This document shows, one piece after another, positions 1 to 7,597 of a stretch of DNA of 59,175 nucleotides. The notes beneath the pieces are model-generated. The model was given only the letters and a program-made list of their open reading frames with translations, was not told where the DNA came from and searched no databases. The stretch comes from Nanobdellota archaeon (GTDB taxonomy: Archaea > Nanobdellota > Nanobdellia > SCGC-AAA011-G17 > GW2011-AR17). The stretch is from NCBI GenBank assembly GCA_013331795.1, contig DUFP01000029.1, positions 1-59,175 of the forward strand, in the 5' to 3' direction. The stretch's first letter is position 1; the number at the start of each line of letters is the position of its first letter. The translations under genes were made by a program, and so were the position numbers.

Positions 1-2
1 AT

Positions 3-80
3 GTTAGAGCCTACTTGTTGTTTCTTATTGAAAAAGGATATGGAAGAGAAAGTGTTCGGCTTACGCCTATTTTCTTTTAA
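3..80 (+). CDS. possible C-terminal tail of an upstream gene (partial)
   Basis: From base 3 a frame is open to a TAA at 78-80 and gives about 25 residues, with a hydrophobic stretch followed by a Lys/Arg-containing segment. It ends before the TATA box of the ribosomal operon, so it could be the tail of a gene lying mainly outside the window. A competing frame from base 1 (TAA at 118-120) is rich in cysteine and looks less protein-like. I do not recognise the product, and the stretch may be non-coding. Confidence 0.25.
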   Translation, partial: VRAYLLFLIEKGYGRESVRLTPIFF

Positions 81-128
81 GACTATCTGTCATATGCCTT
101 TGTGCTACGACAGAAGCTAATACAAAGT

Positions 129-139
129 CTTATAAATGG
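129..139 (+). promoter_or_regulatory. TATA box for rpl21e-rpoF operon
   Basis: CTTATAAATGG matches an archaeal TBP site. It lies about 42 bases before the rpl21e ATG, which predicts a short leader of roughly 15-20 bases. A 6-bp inverted repeat (86-91 with 109-114) lies just upstream and has no assigned role. Confidence 0.6.
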
Positions 140-175
140 CAAATTATTCACCCTTTCTAGGAGTTGTAGAGTACA

Positions 176-472
176 ATGGCACAAAGAACTGGTGGATTAC
201 GAAGAAAAACACGATCTAAACTGAAAAAGAATGTTCGTATGAAAGGTAAGATTAGCATACGAAATTACTTACGAAGTTTCAAACTCAACGATAAAGTAGC
301 CCTTGTTATGGAACCCTCCTTGCATATGGGTATTTATCATCCACGATTTCAAGGGGATGTAGGAGTTGTTATTGGAAAGCAAGGAACGTGCTATAAAATT
401 AGAATTATTGATGGAAAGATGGAGAAACTTTTCATTGTTCATCCAGTTCATTTACGGAAGGTAAAAGCATGA
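176..472 (+). CDS. rpl21e: 50S ribosomal protein L21e (eL21)
   Basis: This 98-residue basic protein belongs to the large ribosomal subunit and is found only in archaea and eukaryotes. The N-terminus (MAQRTGGLRRKTR) and the central G-x-VGVVIGKQG stretch in an SH3-like beta barrel are typical of eL21, and the length is normal. It opens the first operon of the window, and its stop codon overlaps the rpoF start as ATGA. The rpl21e-rpoF-DUF655 order is a conserved archaeal arrangement. The start is supported by a TATA box about 40 bases upstream. Confidence 0.95.
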   Translation: MAQRTGGLRRKTRSKLKKNVRMKGKISIRNYLRSFKLNDKVALVMEPSLHMGIYHPRFQGDVGVVIGKQGTCYKIRIIDGKMEKLFIVHPVHLRKVKA

Positions 473-804
473 GTGAATTTCAAGTATTAGAAGAAGAACC
501 TTTATCTCTTAGTGATTTAAAGAAATCTTTGAAGAGTTTACAAGGGGAAGCAGCACTTACATTTCGCGCTGAGAAAACAAATACTTATTTAGAAGCGTTT
601 CATTTATATGAAAGCAAAGAAGCTGCAGAGTTGTCTAAAAAGATTACTGCACTTACTATTCCTCGATTAAAAGAGAGACATATTATCAAAGTTCTTGATA
701 TTATGCCAAAAGATTTAGATAGCTTACGTTTATTATTAAGTACAGAGACATTAACAATAAAGGATGAAGACTTAAAGAAAATATTAGATGTTATCCCACA
801 ATAA
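469..804 (+). CDS. rpoF: DNA-directed RNA polymerase subunit F (Rpb4 homologue)
   Basis: This 111-residue acidic protein matches archaeal RpoF, which pairs with RpoE (Rpb7) to form the polymerase stalk. An N-terminal region (about 1-45) precedes the C-terminal HRDC-like helical part, with a recognisable ALTIPRLKERH...LDIMPKDLDSLRLLL pattern. The start overlaps the rpl21e stop by four bases. The DUF655 gene follows after an 8-base gap, as in many archaea. No rpoE is present in this window. Confidence 0.93.
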   Translation: MSEFQVLEEEPLSLSDLKKSLKSLQGEAALTFRAEKTNTYLEAFHLYESKEAAELSKKITALTIPRLKERHIIKVLDIMPKDLDSLRLLLSTETLTIKDEDLKKILDVIPQ

Positions 805-812
805 AACTCAAA

Positions 813-1370
813 ATGAATACAGTATCCAAGGAAGAATTTGTAGTTGTGTTAGACTTTCTCCCAAATGGGTATCCATTTGATTCTCGTACTTCTTTTCGAA
901 AAGGGCCTATTGCACAAGCATTAAGCAAGGTTAATTTTACTCTTCTTGAAATTATTCCCAAACAAGGCATTACTTTGCAAGCTGCAGAGGAAGTGTATAT
1001 TGGTGAAGGGAAAAGAGACAAAGTTCATCATGTTGTGGGGAGAATTAGTTCAGAAAGACTCACTCAGACTGCGAAAGGAGAATTAGACATTCTTGTTCGA
1101 AAACTTGTCCTTGAATGCCCTGAAAAGTTTGTTGCATTTTTTAACAAAGCAGGGCCAATTAGCACTCGTATGCATCAGATTGAATTGCTTCCAGGCATAG
1201 GAAAAAAACATATGTGGGAAATTCTTGAGGCACGGGATGAAAAGCCTTTTGAGAGCTTTGAGGATATAAAAACACGTGTTAGTCTTATTCCTGATCCAGT
1301 GAAATCTATTGTAAAAAGGATTATTATGGAAATTAATGGAGAGGATAAATATAAGATTTTTGTACGATAA
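813..1370 (+). CDS. DUF655 family HhH protein
   Basis: This 185-residue protein is of the archaeal DUF655 family, a probable nucleic-acid-binding protein of unknown function that commonly sits next to rpoF. An N-terminal OB-like part (about 1-75, beginning EEFVVVLDFLPNG) is followed by helices and a helix-hairpin-helix motif near residues 125-140 (LLPGIGKKHMWEILEAR). The HhH motif suggests non-specific RNA or DNA backbone contact. In many archaea rsmA follows; here rsmA lies about 7 kb away on the other strand, so the cluster has been split. Confidence 0.88.
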   Translation: MNTVSKEEFVVVLDFLPNGYPFDSRTSFRKGPIAQALSKVNFTLLEIIPKQGITLQAAEEVYIGEGKRDKVHHVVGRISSERLTQTAKGELDILVRKLVLECPEKFVAFFNKAGPISTRMHQIELLPGIGKKHMWEILEARDEKPFESFEDIKTRVSLIPDPVKSIVKRIIMEINGEDKYKIFVR

Positions 1371-1386
1371 TTTCTTTTCTTAGAAA

Positions 1387-1399
1387 GCTTTTTAAAGAG
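1387..1399 (+). promoter_or_regulatory. internal TATA box before rps13
   Basis: GCTTTTTAAAGAG lies with its centre about 30 bases before the rps13 ATG, in the 53-base gap after DUF655. The spacing predicts a nearly leaderless start for the rps13-rps4-rps11-rpoD unit, separate from the rpl21e unit. Confidence 0.55.
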
Positions 1400-1423
1400 A
1401 GGATTTTTAGTCAAGGTATTCCC

Positions 1424-1915
1424 ATGGAAAAAGTACAGCCTAAACCAGAAGTAAAACAAGAAGTGAAACAAGAAGTACGGCAATTGATTCGTATTTTAAA
1501 TACTGATATTCCAGGTAATTTACATATTCGTTATGCTCTTACAAAAATAAAAGGTATTGGAGATAATTTTTCCCATGCTATTTGTGCACGATATAATATT
1601 GATGAATCCAAAAAAGTTCATCAACTCTCAGAGACTGATGTTCGAGAAATTGAAGCAATATTAAAGTCTCTTGATAAAATGGATCATTGGATGTTGAATA
1701 GACAGGAGGATTATGATTCAGGGGCAGATATGCATCTTCTGACTACTGATTTACGATTTCGAAATGATTTTGATATAAAACGATTGCAGAAAATTAAGGC
1801 ATACAAAGGTATGCGGCATTCGGCCGGCCTCCCAGTTAGGGGGCAACGTACTAAAGCTCACTTTAGAAAAGGAAGAGCTGTGGGCGTTTCTAAGAAGAAG
1901 GTAGGAAGTAAATAA
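1424..1915 (+). CDS. rps13: 30S ribosomal protein S13 (uS13)
   Basis: This 163-residue protein is the archaeal/eukaryal-length uS13 at the head of the small subunit. The IRILNTDIPGNLHIRYALTKIKGIG segment carries the N-terminal helix-turn-helix, and the C-terminal MRHSAGLPVRGQRTKAHFRKG is the signature rRNA-binding tail. An N-terminal extension of about 20 residues rich in Lys/Glu (KPEVKQEVKQEV) precedes the conserved core. The rps4 ATG follows 2 bases after the stop, in the universal archaeal alpha-operon order. Confidence 0.96.
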   Translation: MEKVQPKPEVKQEVKQEVRQLIRILNTDIPGNLHIRYALTKIKGIGDNFSHAICARYNIDESKKVHQLSETDVREIEAILKSLDKMDHWMLNRQEDYDSGADMHLLTTDLRFRNDFDIKRLQKIKAYKGMRHSAGLPVRGQRTKAHFRKGRAVGVSKKKVGSK

Positions 1916-1917
1916 GC

Positions 1918-2526
1918 ATGGGAGATCCGAAAAAACAAAGAAAAAAATATAGTGGTCCTCAGCATCCATGGCGTCGAACTAGGATTGAGGAAGAAAAGAT
2001 TCTTGTTGAAGAATATGGATTACGAAACAAGAAAGACTTATGGAAAACTACTTCTAAATTAGGGCATTTTAAAAAACAAGCAAAATCATTAATCGCACGA
2101 CAAGGTGCACAAGCTGAACTTGAAAAAAAATTATTCTTAAACAAACTTCAAAGATTAGGCCTCATTGGAATGGATGCAGGTGTTGATGAAGTTTTGAGTT
2201 TGTCCGCAAAAGATCTTTTTGAAAGACGATTACAAACATTGCTCTATAGAAAAGGCTTTGCTCATTCCACATTACAAGCACGGCAATTTATTGTGCATGG
2301 ACATGTATTTATTGGTGCACAAAAAATGAATGTTCCCTCTTATCTTGTTCCTGCAGGTCAAGAACAACTTATTGTTTTTGATCCTAAGTCTGCTCTTGCA
2401 GATCCGGAACATCCTGAAAGAAAGGTTGTAGAAAAAGCACCAAAAAAGGATGAGAAATCTTCACGAAAGAAAGTTGATGAAGAAGAAGTTGTTGCAGAAA
2501 TTATTAATGAAGAGGTAACAAAATGA
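1918..2526 (+). CDS. rps4: 30S ribosomal protein S4 (uS4)
   Basis: This 202-residue protein is uS4, a primary 16S rRNA binder. The archaeal N-terminus ([17 protein letters not shown]) and an S4 RNA-binding domain around residues 100-160 ([28 protein letters not shown]) are clear. A charged Lys/Glu tail of about 40 residues follows the core. The stop overlaps the rps11 start as ATGA. Confidence 0.96.
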   Translation: MGDPKKQRKKYSGPQHPWRRTRIEEEKILVEEYGLRNKKDLWKTTSKLGHFKKQAKSLIARQGAQAELEKKLFLNKLQRLGLIGMDAGVDEVLSLSAKDLFERRLQTLLYRKGFAHSTLQARQFIVHGHVFIGAQKMNVPSYLVPAGQEQLIVFDPKSALADPEHPERKVVEKAPKKDEKSSRKKVDEEEVVAEIINEEVTK

Positions 2527-2951
2527 ATCCAAATCTTAGTCCAAGACCAAGTATGCAACAAGAAAGATTGAAATGGGGAGTTGCACATATTTATTCTTCG
2601 TATAACAATACTATTATTCATATTACAGACATTTCCGGAGCAGAAACTTTGTCTAAAGCTTCCGGGGGAATGGTTGTGAAAGCACACCGAATGGAGTCAT
2701 CTCCTACCGCAGCAATGGCAGCAGCAAAAATTGCAGCTGAAGGAGCAAAAGATAAAGGAGTTAATGCACTTCATATTCGCGTTCGCGCACCTGGTGGACA
2801 TAATGGACCAAGTAATACAGGGCCTGGAAGTCAAGCTGCTATTAGGGCATTGTCTCGTATGGGATTACGAATAGGAAACATTGAAGATGTTACTACGGTT
2901 CCTCATGATAAATGTAGAAAGAAAGGTGGAAAGCGAGGAAGAAGAGTTTAA
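2523..2951 (+). CDS. rps11: 30S ribosomal protein S11 (uS11)
   Basis: This 142-residue uS11 carries the highly conserved [19 protein letters not shown] strand, the [11 protein letters not shown] segment and the [23 protein letters not shown] signature, with the basic [13 protein letters not shown] tail typical of archaea. It lines the mRNA exit region of the small subunit platform. It overlaps rps4 by four bases and is followed one base later by rpoD. Confidence 0.97.
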   Translation: MNPNLSPRPSMQQERLKWGVAHIYSSYNNTIIHITDISGAETLSKASGGMVVKAHRMESSPTAAMAAAKIAAEGAKDKGVNALHIRVRAPGGHNGPSNTGPGSQAAIRALSRMGLRIGNIEDVTTVPHDKCRKKGGKRGRRV

Positions 2952-2952
2952 G

Positions 2953-3735
2953 ATGGAAATTAAATTATTGTCTAAGGATAAAGCAAAAGTTCGTGTTCAT
3001 GTAAAGGGTACTACAGCTGCTGAGATGAATACTTATCGAAGAACAATTCTTGATAAACTTCCTGCTATGGCAATTGATACTGTTGAATTTTTAGAAAATT
3101 CTTCTGCACTCTATGATGAAATGCTTGCTCATCGATTAGGTCTTGTTGTTTTGAAAACAGATGTAGAATCTTATTTTATTCGAGAGAATTGTAAATGCAA
3201 AGGTGTTGGTTGTGCACGATGTACTTTAGATCTTACTTTAGATGTAGAAGGGCCATGCATGGTTTATGCTGAGCAATTAAAATCTAAAGATCCAGCAGTT
3301 ATTCCTGTGCATGGAAAAACACTCCTTGTCAAACTTTTAGCAAATCAAAAAGTGAAACTTATTGCTCACGCAATTTTATCTTCTGGGAATGAACATATTA
3401 AATTTTCTCCTGGAATTATGTATTATCAAGGTTATCCAAATATTAAAATTGCAGATGTGAAAAGCCCAGATGCAATTGCAGGAATTTGCCCTACAGGTGT
3501 TTTTAGTTCTGATCACAAGAAACTTGTTATTAAGAATAAAGAAGCATGTACTTTATGTATGGCTTGTGTTGATGCTTCCAAGGGAGAAGTAGAAGTAAAA
3601 GGAAGCGAAACAGAATTCATTGTTACTATAGAACCCTGGGGTCAATTAACAGCTACTGGGATGGTAGAAGGTCTTGTTGATGCACTTCATGAACAAATTG
3701 ATGCACTCAGTGAGGAGATTAAGAAACTGAAATAA
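2953..3735 (+). CDS. rpoD: DNA-directed RNA polymerase subunit D (Rpb3/Rpb5-like), Fe-S type
   Basis: This 260-residue alpha-like subunit starts assembly of the polymerase by pairing with RpoL. The dimerisation core begins KGTTAAEMNTYRRTILDKLPAMAIDTVEF. Residues about 78-90 hold a C-x-C-x4-C-x2-C cluster (CKCKGVGCARC). Domain 3 carries a ferredoxin-like group, ICPTG followed by CTLCMAC, matching the 4Fe-4S type seen in some archaeal RpoD proteins. The ATG at 2953 is chosen because an upstream in-frame extension would run back into rps11. tRNA-Leu follows after 6 bases. Confidence 0.94.
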   Translation: MEIKLLSKDKAKVRVHVKGTTAAEMNTYRRTILDKLPAMAIDTVEFLENSSALYDEMLAHRLGLVVLKTDVESYFIRENCKCKGVGCARCTLDLTLDVEGPCMVYAEQLKSKDPAVIPVHGKTLLVKLLANQKVKLIAHAILSSGNEHIKFSPGIMYYQGYPNIKIADVKSPDAIAGICPTGVFSSDHKKLVIKNKEACTLCMACVDASKGEVEVKGSETEFIVTIEPWGQLTATGMVEGLVDALHEQIDALSEEIKKLK

Positions 3736-3741
3736 TCCTAT

Positions 3742-3856
3742 GCGGGAGTGGCAGAGCCTGGTCAAATGCGCTAATTCATTTGTTTGTGCAAATGGAGCGT
3801 TTGCTTGAGGGGCTAGTCTCTTAGTGAGTGCGAGGGTTCAAATCCCTTCTCCCGCA
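3742..3856 (+). tRNA. tRNA-Leu(GAG) with a non-canonical 29/30 intron
   Basis: The 7-bp acceptor stem is 3742-3748 with 3849-3855, with discriminator A at 3856. A D-arm pairs 3751-3753 with 3767-3769. The T-arm is 3832-3836 with 3844-3848 around loop TTCAAAT. The variable arm (3818-3820 with 3826-3828) is long, as in class II tRNA. The unspliced transcript has no intact anticodon stem. Removing 3774-3802 joins CTA to GC and creates a perfect CTAGC/GCTAG stem around loop TTGAGGG, anticodon GAG (3807-3809). The mature length is 86 nt, class II, leucine. The gene sits inside the rpoD-rpl18e operon, 6 bases after rpoD and 14 before rpl18e, with no CCA encoded. Confidence 0.9.
3774..3802 (+). other. 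29-nt archaeal tRNA intron (bulge-helix-bulge)
   Basis: The intron is flanked by a good bulge-helix-bulge. The central 4-bp helix is 3768-3771 (GCGC) with 3797-3800 (GCGT). Bulge 1 is 3772-3774 (TAA) and bulge 2 is 3801-3803 (TTG). The inner helix is 8 bp (3775-3782 with 3789-3796) closed by a 6-nt loop. Cutting after the second base of each bulge gives exactly the intron that restores the anticodon stem. The outer exon helix is weak, so this may be a relaxed motif. The position, 29/30 on the 5' side of the anticodon stem, is not the usual 37/38. Confidence 0.85.
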
Positions 3857-3870
3857 GTACAAAGAAAAAA

Positions 3871-4212
3871 ATGAAAACAAATTTACATACACGGACATTG
3901 ATTAGCGAGCTTCAAAAAGCTGGAAAAACAACTCCTTTGTGGAAGAGAGTTGCAGAAGAGCTAGAAAGCTCTACGCGAAGAATGGTTGCAGTTAATCTTT
4001 CAAAAATTGACAAAGTTGTCAAAGCTGGAGAAATTGCTCTTGTTCCAGGGAAAGTTCTTTCTACTGGTTCTTTAAGCAAAAAAATTTCTATTGCAGCATT
4101 TTCCTATTCTGAAGCTGCACGAGAGAAAATTGCAAAAAATGGAGAAACATTATCTTTATCTGAATTATTGAAAAAAAATCCTCAAGGAAAAAAGGTTAGG
4201 TTAGTAAAATGA
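3871..4212 (+). CDS. rpl18e: 50S ribosomal protein L18e (eL18)
   Basis: This 113-residue eL18 shares a fold with bacterial L15. Recognisable blocks are the N-terminal LHTRTLISELQKAGKTTPLW, VNLSKIDKVVKAGEIALVPGKVLSTG, and the C-terminal NPQGKKVRLVK. It follows the tRNA-Leu directly and overlaps rpl13 by ATGA, so it is probably translated from the same polycistronic RNA that carries the tRNA. Processing of the tRNA would set the 5' end of this message segment. Confidence 0.94.
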   Translation: MKTNLHTRTLISELQKAGKTTPLWKRVAEELESSTRRMVAVNLSKIDKVVKAGEIALVPGKVLSTGSLSKKISIAAFSYSEAAREKIAKNGETLSLSELLKKNPQGKKVRLVK

Positions 4213-4637
4213 CAGAACAACATATTGTTATCAATGCAGATGGACTTATTTTAGGAAGACTTTGCAGTTATGTTGCTAAGAAGGCACTTTTAGGGTATAC
4301 TGTTGATGTTGTGAATATTGAGAAAGCAATTATTACAGGAAATAAAGATGTAGTCCTTGCAAAATATAAGCGATTTAGCAGAATGGGCGGACCTTCTTTT
4401 GGGCCTTTTATTGGAAAGAGTTCTCGAGATCTTTTTAAAAGAAGTTTGAAAAGAATGCTTCCTCATAAAAAGGCTCGGGGTATAGAAGCTCTCACTCGTG
4501 TAAAAGCTTATAAAGGATTGCCATTACGCTATAAAGATCAAACATTAGAAACTCTTGAGGACGCGCATGTCTCTAAAGTTCCTAATACAAAATATCTTAA
4601 ATTGGAAAGAGTCACTCAATTTTTAGGTGGAAAATGA
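4209..4637 (+). CDS. rpl13: 50S ribosomal protein L13 (uL13)
   Basis: This 142-residue uL13 of archaeal type has the INADGLILGRLCSYVAKKAL start, the central GPFIGKSSRDLFKRSLKRMLPHKKARG segment and the YLKLERV tail. Both ends overlap their neighbours by four bases (rpl18e and rps9), the classic rpl18e-rpl13-rps9 order. Confidence 0.95.
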   Translation: MTEQHIVINADGLILGRLCSYVAKKALLGYTVDVVNIEKAIITGNKDVVLAKYKRFSRMGGPSFGPFIGKSSRDLFKRSLKRMLPHKKARGIEALTRVKAYKGLPLRYKDQTLETLEDAHVSKVPNTKYLKLERVTQFLGGK

Positions 4638-5032
4638 AAGTAGTTCAGGTATCTGGAAAGAGAAAGCGAGCAGTTGCTCGTGCACGATTGAAAGAAGGGA
4701 AAGGTATTATTCGATTTAATGCACTTCAATTAGATGGTGTTAGTCCTGAACTTGCAAGGCTTATGATTATGGAACCACTTATTCTTGCAGGAGATCTTGC
4801 AAAGAGTGTTGATATTGATGTTCGTGTTCAAGGTGGTGGATGGCATTCTCAAGCAGAAGCTGCTCGACTTGTCATTGCAAGAGGCTTAGTGCAATTCAGT
4901 GGGTCTAAGGCTTTGAAACAGAAATTTATAGAATATGACAGGCATCTTCTCGTTGCAGATACTAGAAGAGCAGAACATTCAAAACCGAATGACTCTAAGC
5001 CTCGTGCTAAACGTCAGAAATCGTATCGTTAA
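4634..5032 (+). CDS. rps9: 30S ribosomal protein S9 (uS9)
   Basis: This 132-residue uS9 begins VQVSGKRKRAVARARLKEGKG and ends with the universally conserved basic tail KKSYR-like sequence (here RQKSYR), which reaches toward the P-site tRNA. The central VRVQGGGWHSQAEAARLVIARGL block is characteristic. It starts inside the rpl13 stop (ATGA), and rpoN follows after 14 bases with its own Shine-Dalgarno. Confidence 0.95.
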   Translation: MKVVQVSGKRKRAVARARLKEGKGIIRFNALQLDGVSPELARLMIMEPLILAGDLAKSVDIDVRVQGGGWHSQAEAARLVIARGLVQFSGSKALKQKFIEYDRHLLVADTRRAEHSKPNDSKPRAKRQKSYR

Positions 5033-5046
5033 AGGAGAACAAAAAA

Positions 5047-5244
5047 ATGATTATACCTATTCGATGTCACTCTTGTGGGAAGCCAATAGCGCAACTCTGG
5101 GAAGAATACAAGAGAAGAACAGCACAAGGAGAAAGTGCGAAAAAAGTCATGGATGACTTAGGTTTAGAGAGATATTGCTGCAGAGCACAATTTATGGGAC
5201 ATGTTGATCTCATTGATGAAGTTGCAAAATTTAAGAAGGGATAA
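5047..5244 (+). CDS. rpoN: DNA-directed RNA polymerase subunit N (Rpb10 homologue)
   Basis: This 65-residue zinc protein matches archaeal RpoN. The N-terminal MIIPIRCHSCGKPIAQLWEEY carries the first CxxC pair, and GLERYCCRAQFMGHVDLID supplies the second (CC) pair. It stabilises the D/L platform of RNA polymerase. AAAGGAG sits 8 bases before the ATG. In many archaea rpoK, eno and rps2 follow; here they are replaced by orphans. Confidence 0.95.
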   Translation: MIIPIRCHSCGKPIAQLWEEYKRRTAQGESAKKVMDDLGLERYCCRAQFMGHVDLIDEVAKFKKG

Positions 5245-5267
5245 TTTCTTAGTGAACTGGAAATTTA

Positions 5268-5906
5268 ATGAGACCAGTAGTTTTTACCGTTGTACATCCT
5301 GAAAGCTATTTTTTTAGTTGGGAGAGCAAAGATGATTCTTGGTATGAACAAGAGTATGGAGATGTTTTAGTTCGACTGAAACTTTTTATAGATAGGGCTG
5401 TTACTTGTGAGTCTCCTCTGATTTGTATAAGGCAACTTCTTTTAGAGGAAGATTCAATGTTTTCTTTGAATTTTCTTCATGCTCTTACGAATCATAATCT
5501 TGAGGCATCTGGTCTTGCTTCTCTTATTGCTTGTGAGAATAAAAATTCTTCTTTCAGAGAATATTTAACTTTAAATGGAGGGGTCCCACTTGCTGATGAA
5601 GCAAAAGCCTTAGATGGGATGGCTAGTATTATTAAACATTATCCTCAATTGCTTTTTCAACATTCTTATCGTGAGGCATTTGTTCCTTATGAAAATGCTG
5701 TTCATTTACTTGCTGGGGGTGTTTTTTCTCGTTGTGTTGTGAATTGGGGAAATGTTCTCAAAAAAACTTTTCCAGAAATTGATCTCTGTTATATTGATGA
5801 ACTCTGTATTGATGGAAATGCAGAAGGTAGAACACAGGCTTTAGAGTTAATTTCACAAACTGGTGGTAGACTCATCTCTTATGATGAAGCACTCACTCTG
5901 TTGTAG
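5268..5906 (+). CDS. hypothetical protein (212 aa)
   Basis: I do not recognise a family. The 212-residue product is soluble-looking and acidic, without a signal peptide or membrane segment. It begins MRPVVFTVVHPESYFFSWES and has helices through the centre and a C-terminal ISYDEALTLL. It lies 23 bases after rpoN on the same strand and may be the last gene of that operon. Codon use resembles its neighbours. Pattern suggests an alpha/beta fold, but no catalytic motif is evident. Confidence 0.6.
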   Translation: MRPVVFTVVHPESYFFSWESKDDSWYEQEYGDVLVRLKLFIDRAVTCESPLICIRQLLLEEDSMFSLNFLHALTNHNLEASGLASLIACENKNSSFREYLTLNGGVPLADEAKALDGMASIIKHYPQLLFQHSYREAFVPYENAVHLLAGGVFSRCVVNWGNVLKKTFPEIDLCYIDELCIDGNAEGRTQALELISQTGGRLISYDEALTLL

Positions 5907-5941
5907 ATATTATTATAAACTTATTTTCTTCAAAAGAATTT

Positions 5942-6382
5942 ATGCGAGATCAACAATGGTTAATAGATCGTTTGGATCATATGTGGATGCTTCTTTTTCC
6001 TGATATAGAAAGAAAGAATACTGTTGTTATACGATGGAAAGGAAAATGGAAGAATAAGTTTGGGCATATTAAAATGCTCAAGAATAAGGACACAGAGATT
6101 GTTGTGAATGCGCTTCTTGCTCATGAAGAAGTGCCTGAAGGTATGATTGATGCAACCATAGCACATGAACTTGTTCATTACATGCATGGTTTCCAAAGCC
6201 CTCATCCACGATTATATAAGCATCCTCATGCAGGAGGCATTGTTACACGGGAACTTAAGAGAAGAGGCTTTGGTCATGTTCTTGTTGTGGAAAGGGAATT
6301 TCTTAAGAATGATTGGTACAAATTACATAGGGAGCTCACTGGACAAAAACCACGATCATTTCTTCAGAAGTTTTTTGGGTAA
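5942..6382 (+). CDS. SprT-like/WLM-type zinc metallopeptidase
   Basis: This 146-residue protein has an HExxH zinc site, AHELVHYMHGF (about residues 77-87), followed by histidines in SPHPRLYKHPHAGG that could give the third ligand. The general layout (N-terminal helix WLIDRLDHMW, beta strands, then the zinc helix) resembles the SprT/WLM group of small metallopeptidases, some of which act on protein-DNA crosslinks. No C-terminal zinc ribbon is present. A TATA box (TATTATAAACTT, 5911-5922) lies about 26 bases before the ATG, so the mRNA is probably leaderless. Substrate unknown. Confidence 0.7.
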   Translation: MRDQQWLIDRLDHMWMLLFPDIERKNTVVIRWKGKWKNKFGHIKMLKNKDTEIVVNALLAHEEVPEGMIDATIAHELVHYMHGFQSPHPRLYKHPHAGGIVTRELKRRGFGHVLVVEREFLKNDWYKLHRELTGQKPRSFLQKFFG

Positions 6383-6435
6383 TCTATTTTGAAGTATATG
6401 AATATTTAAATAGTTGTTTTTTGTTTCTTTTTCCT

Positions 6436-6963
6436 ATGAGTCTCTATCATTTTGAGCTTGAAAGAACACAATTTTATGCTCGTGAAAAAGAAGATATTTT
6501 TGGGGTTATAGATTTTTATAAAGAAAGAGAAAAGAAAGCAAAAAAAGATGAGGGACTTGATTCTTTTTCTAAGAGGATTTCTCCAGAACTTTTAGAGACT
6601 ATTACTTCTGTGGAACAGGGTTATTTTCGTTTTCATGTTGGGCCACTCATTATGCCCGAGGAAGGTTCGGAAGAAGGTAAAGAGGATGTTTTTCAGAAAT
6701 TAGCTATTCTTCCAGATTTTAGCGTTGGTGTTTCTTATGAGGCTTCTGCATATTTTGATATCTTTCGCAGGTCTCTTCCTGCTTTAAGACGAGCAAATTT
6801 GTATAAAGTGCAGGTGGATAATAGCATTTTTGGAGGGCTTACTTATATTCCTCGAGATGTTGTCGATGCAATAGTTGCTTATGATCTTTCTGATCTTCTT
6901 CAGAAAGGAAAAACCTTTCGGGAAAAAATTGCGAGTATACGACATCCCAATATTATGCTTTAA
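6436..6963 (+). CDS. hypothetical protein (175 aa)
   Basis: No family recognised. It is a soluble protein with a Lys/Glu-rich helical N-terminal third (KEREKKAKKDEG), then a mixed alpha/beta region with FRFHVGPLIMPEEG and a C-terminal helical segment (PRDVVDAIVAYDLSDLL). ATG 6436 is preferred over an upstream TTG because the TATA box at 6400-6413 is centred about 28 bases before it, a leaderless arrangement. It converges on the nucleotidyltransferase gene with a 28-base T-rich gap that may serve as terminator. Confidence 0.6.
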   Translation: MSLYHFELERTQFYAREKEDIFGVIDFYKEREKKAKKDEGLDSFSKRISPELLETITSVEQGYFRFHVGPLIMPEEGSEEGKEDVFQKLAILPDFSVGVSYEASAYFDIFRRSLPALRRANLYKVQVDNSIFGGLTYIPRDVVDAIVAYDLSDLLQKGKTFREKIASIRHPNIML

Positions 6964-6991
6964 TTTTTTTTACAGGAATCCTTGTATATCT

Positions 6992-7597
6992 TTAGGAAAA
7001 AATTTCTTTGAATTTGTATTCAATTTTTTCTTTATTGAGCAGATCTATTATTTTCTTAGACTCTTCTTTAGGGATAATAATTATGTTTGCGGCAATTTTT
7101 TCTCCATGAAGTTCTTGTAGCAAAGCCCCTTCTTTGTAGCCTTTCTCTTTTCTTCCAAATAATTCTCTTGTTAGATGTAAATATTTTTTCTTTTCTTTTG
7201 GAAGTTTTATTGTGAGAAGAATTTTTCTTTCTTTTTTTTCAAATATAGGAGTTTTTCTTGCGTAGAGAAGAATGCCTTCTTTTTCAATACTTGATTTTAC
7301 TTCCCAGTTTTTTAATTCTCCTGCTTCAATTGTAATAGGGTATGTAAATTTTAGGATTTTCCATTTTTCGTAGTCTTTAGATTCATAAAATCTTTCTACG
7401 GCAGCTTTTGCTCTTTTTTCTATTTCTCTTTCTTCTTTACAATCAATAAAAATATCTATATCACTATCTTTTTCGAGTTCTTTTCTTGCTCCTGAGCCGA
7501 AGAGATAGATTGTTTCAATTTTTTTTTCGATTTCTTTATCTATGAAAAGAAAACTTAGGAAATTGAGGGCATAAGATACAGCATAGCTTTTATTCAA
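6992..7597 (-). CDS. nucleotidyltransferase (MNT-like) with extra C-terminal domain
   Basis: This 201-residue protein has the polymerase-beta-like nucleotidyltransferase motif LFGSGARKELEKDSDIDIFI at about residues 31-50, with GS-x-AR and the D-x-D metal ligands. The typical antitoxin MNT is about 100 residues; here another 100 residues of mixed alpha/beta sequence follow. Its start overlaps the end of the preceding HEPN-like gene by 8 bases, so the two are translationally coupled. By analogy with HEPN/MNT pairs it could modify (AMPylate) a partner, but a direct nucleotidyl transfer to RNA is also possible. Confidence 0.75.
   Translation of the reverse strand: MNKSYAVSYALNFLSFLFIDKEIEKKIETIYLFGSGARKELEKDSDIDIFIDCKEEREIEKRAKAAVERFYESKDYEKWKILKFTYPITIEAGELKNWEVKSSIEKEGILLYARKTPIFEKKERKILLTIKLPKEKKKYLHLTRELFGRKEKGYKEGALLQELHGEKIAANIIIIPKEESKKIIDLLNKEKIEYKFKEIFS

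Noticed and set aside
81-120. 6-bp inverted repeat upstream of rpl21e as an attenuator
   Set aside because: The loop is 17 bases with weak arms, and it lies upstream of the TATA box, so it is not transcribed with the operon.
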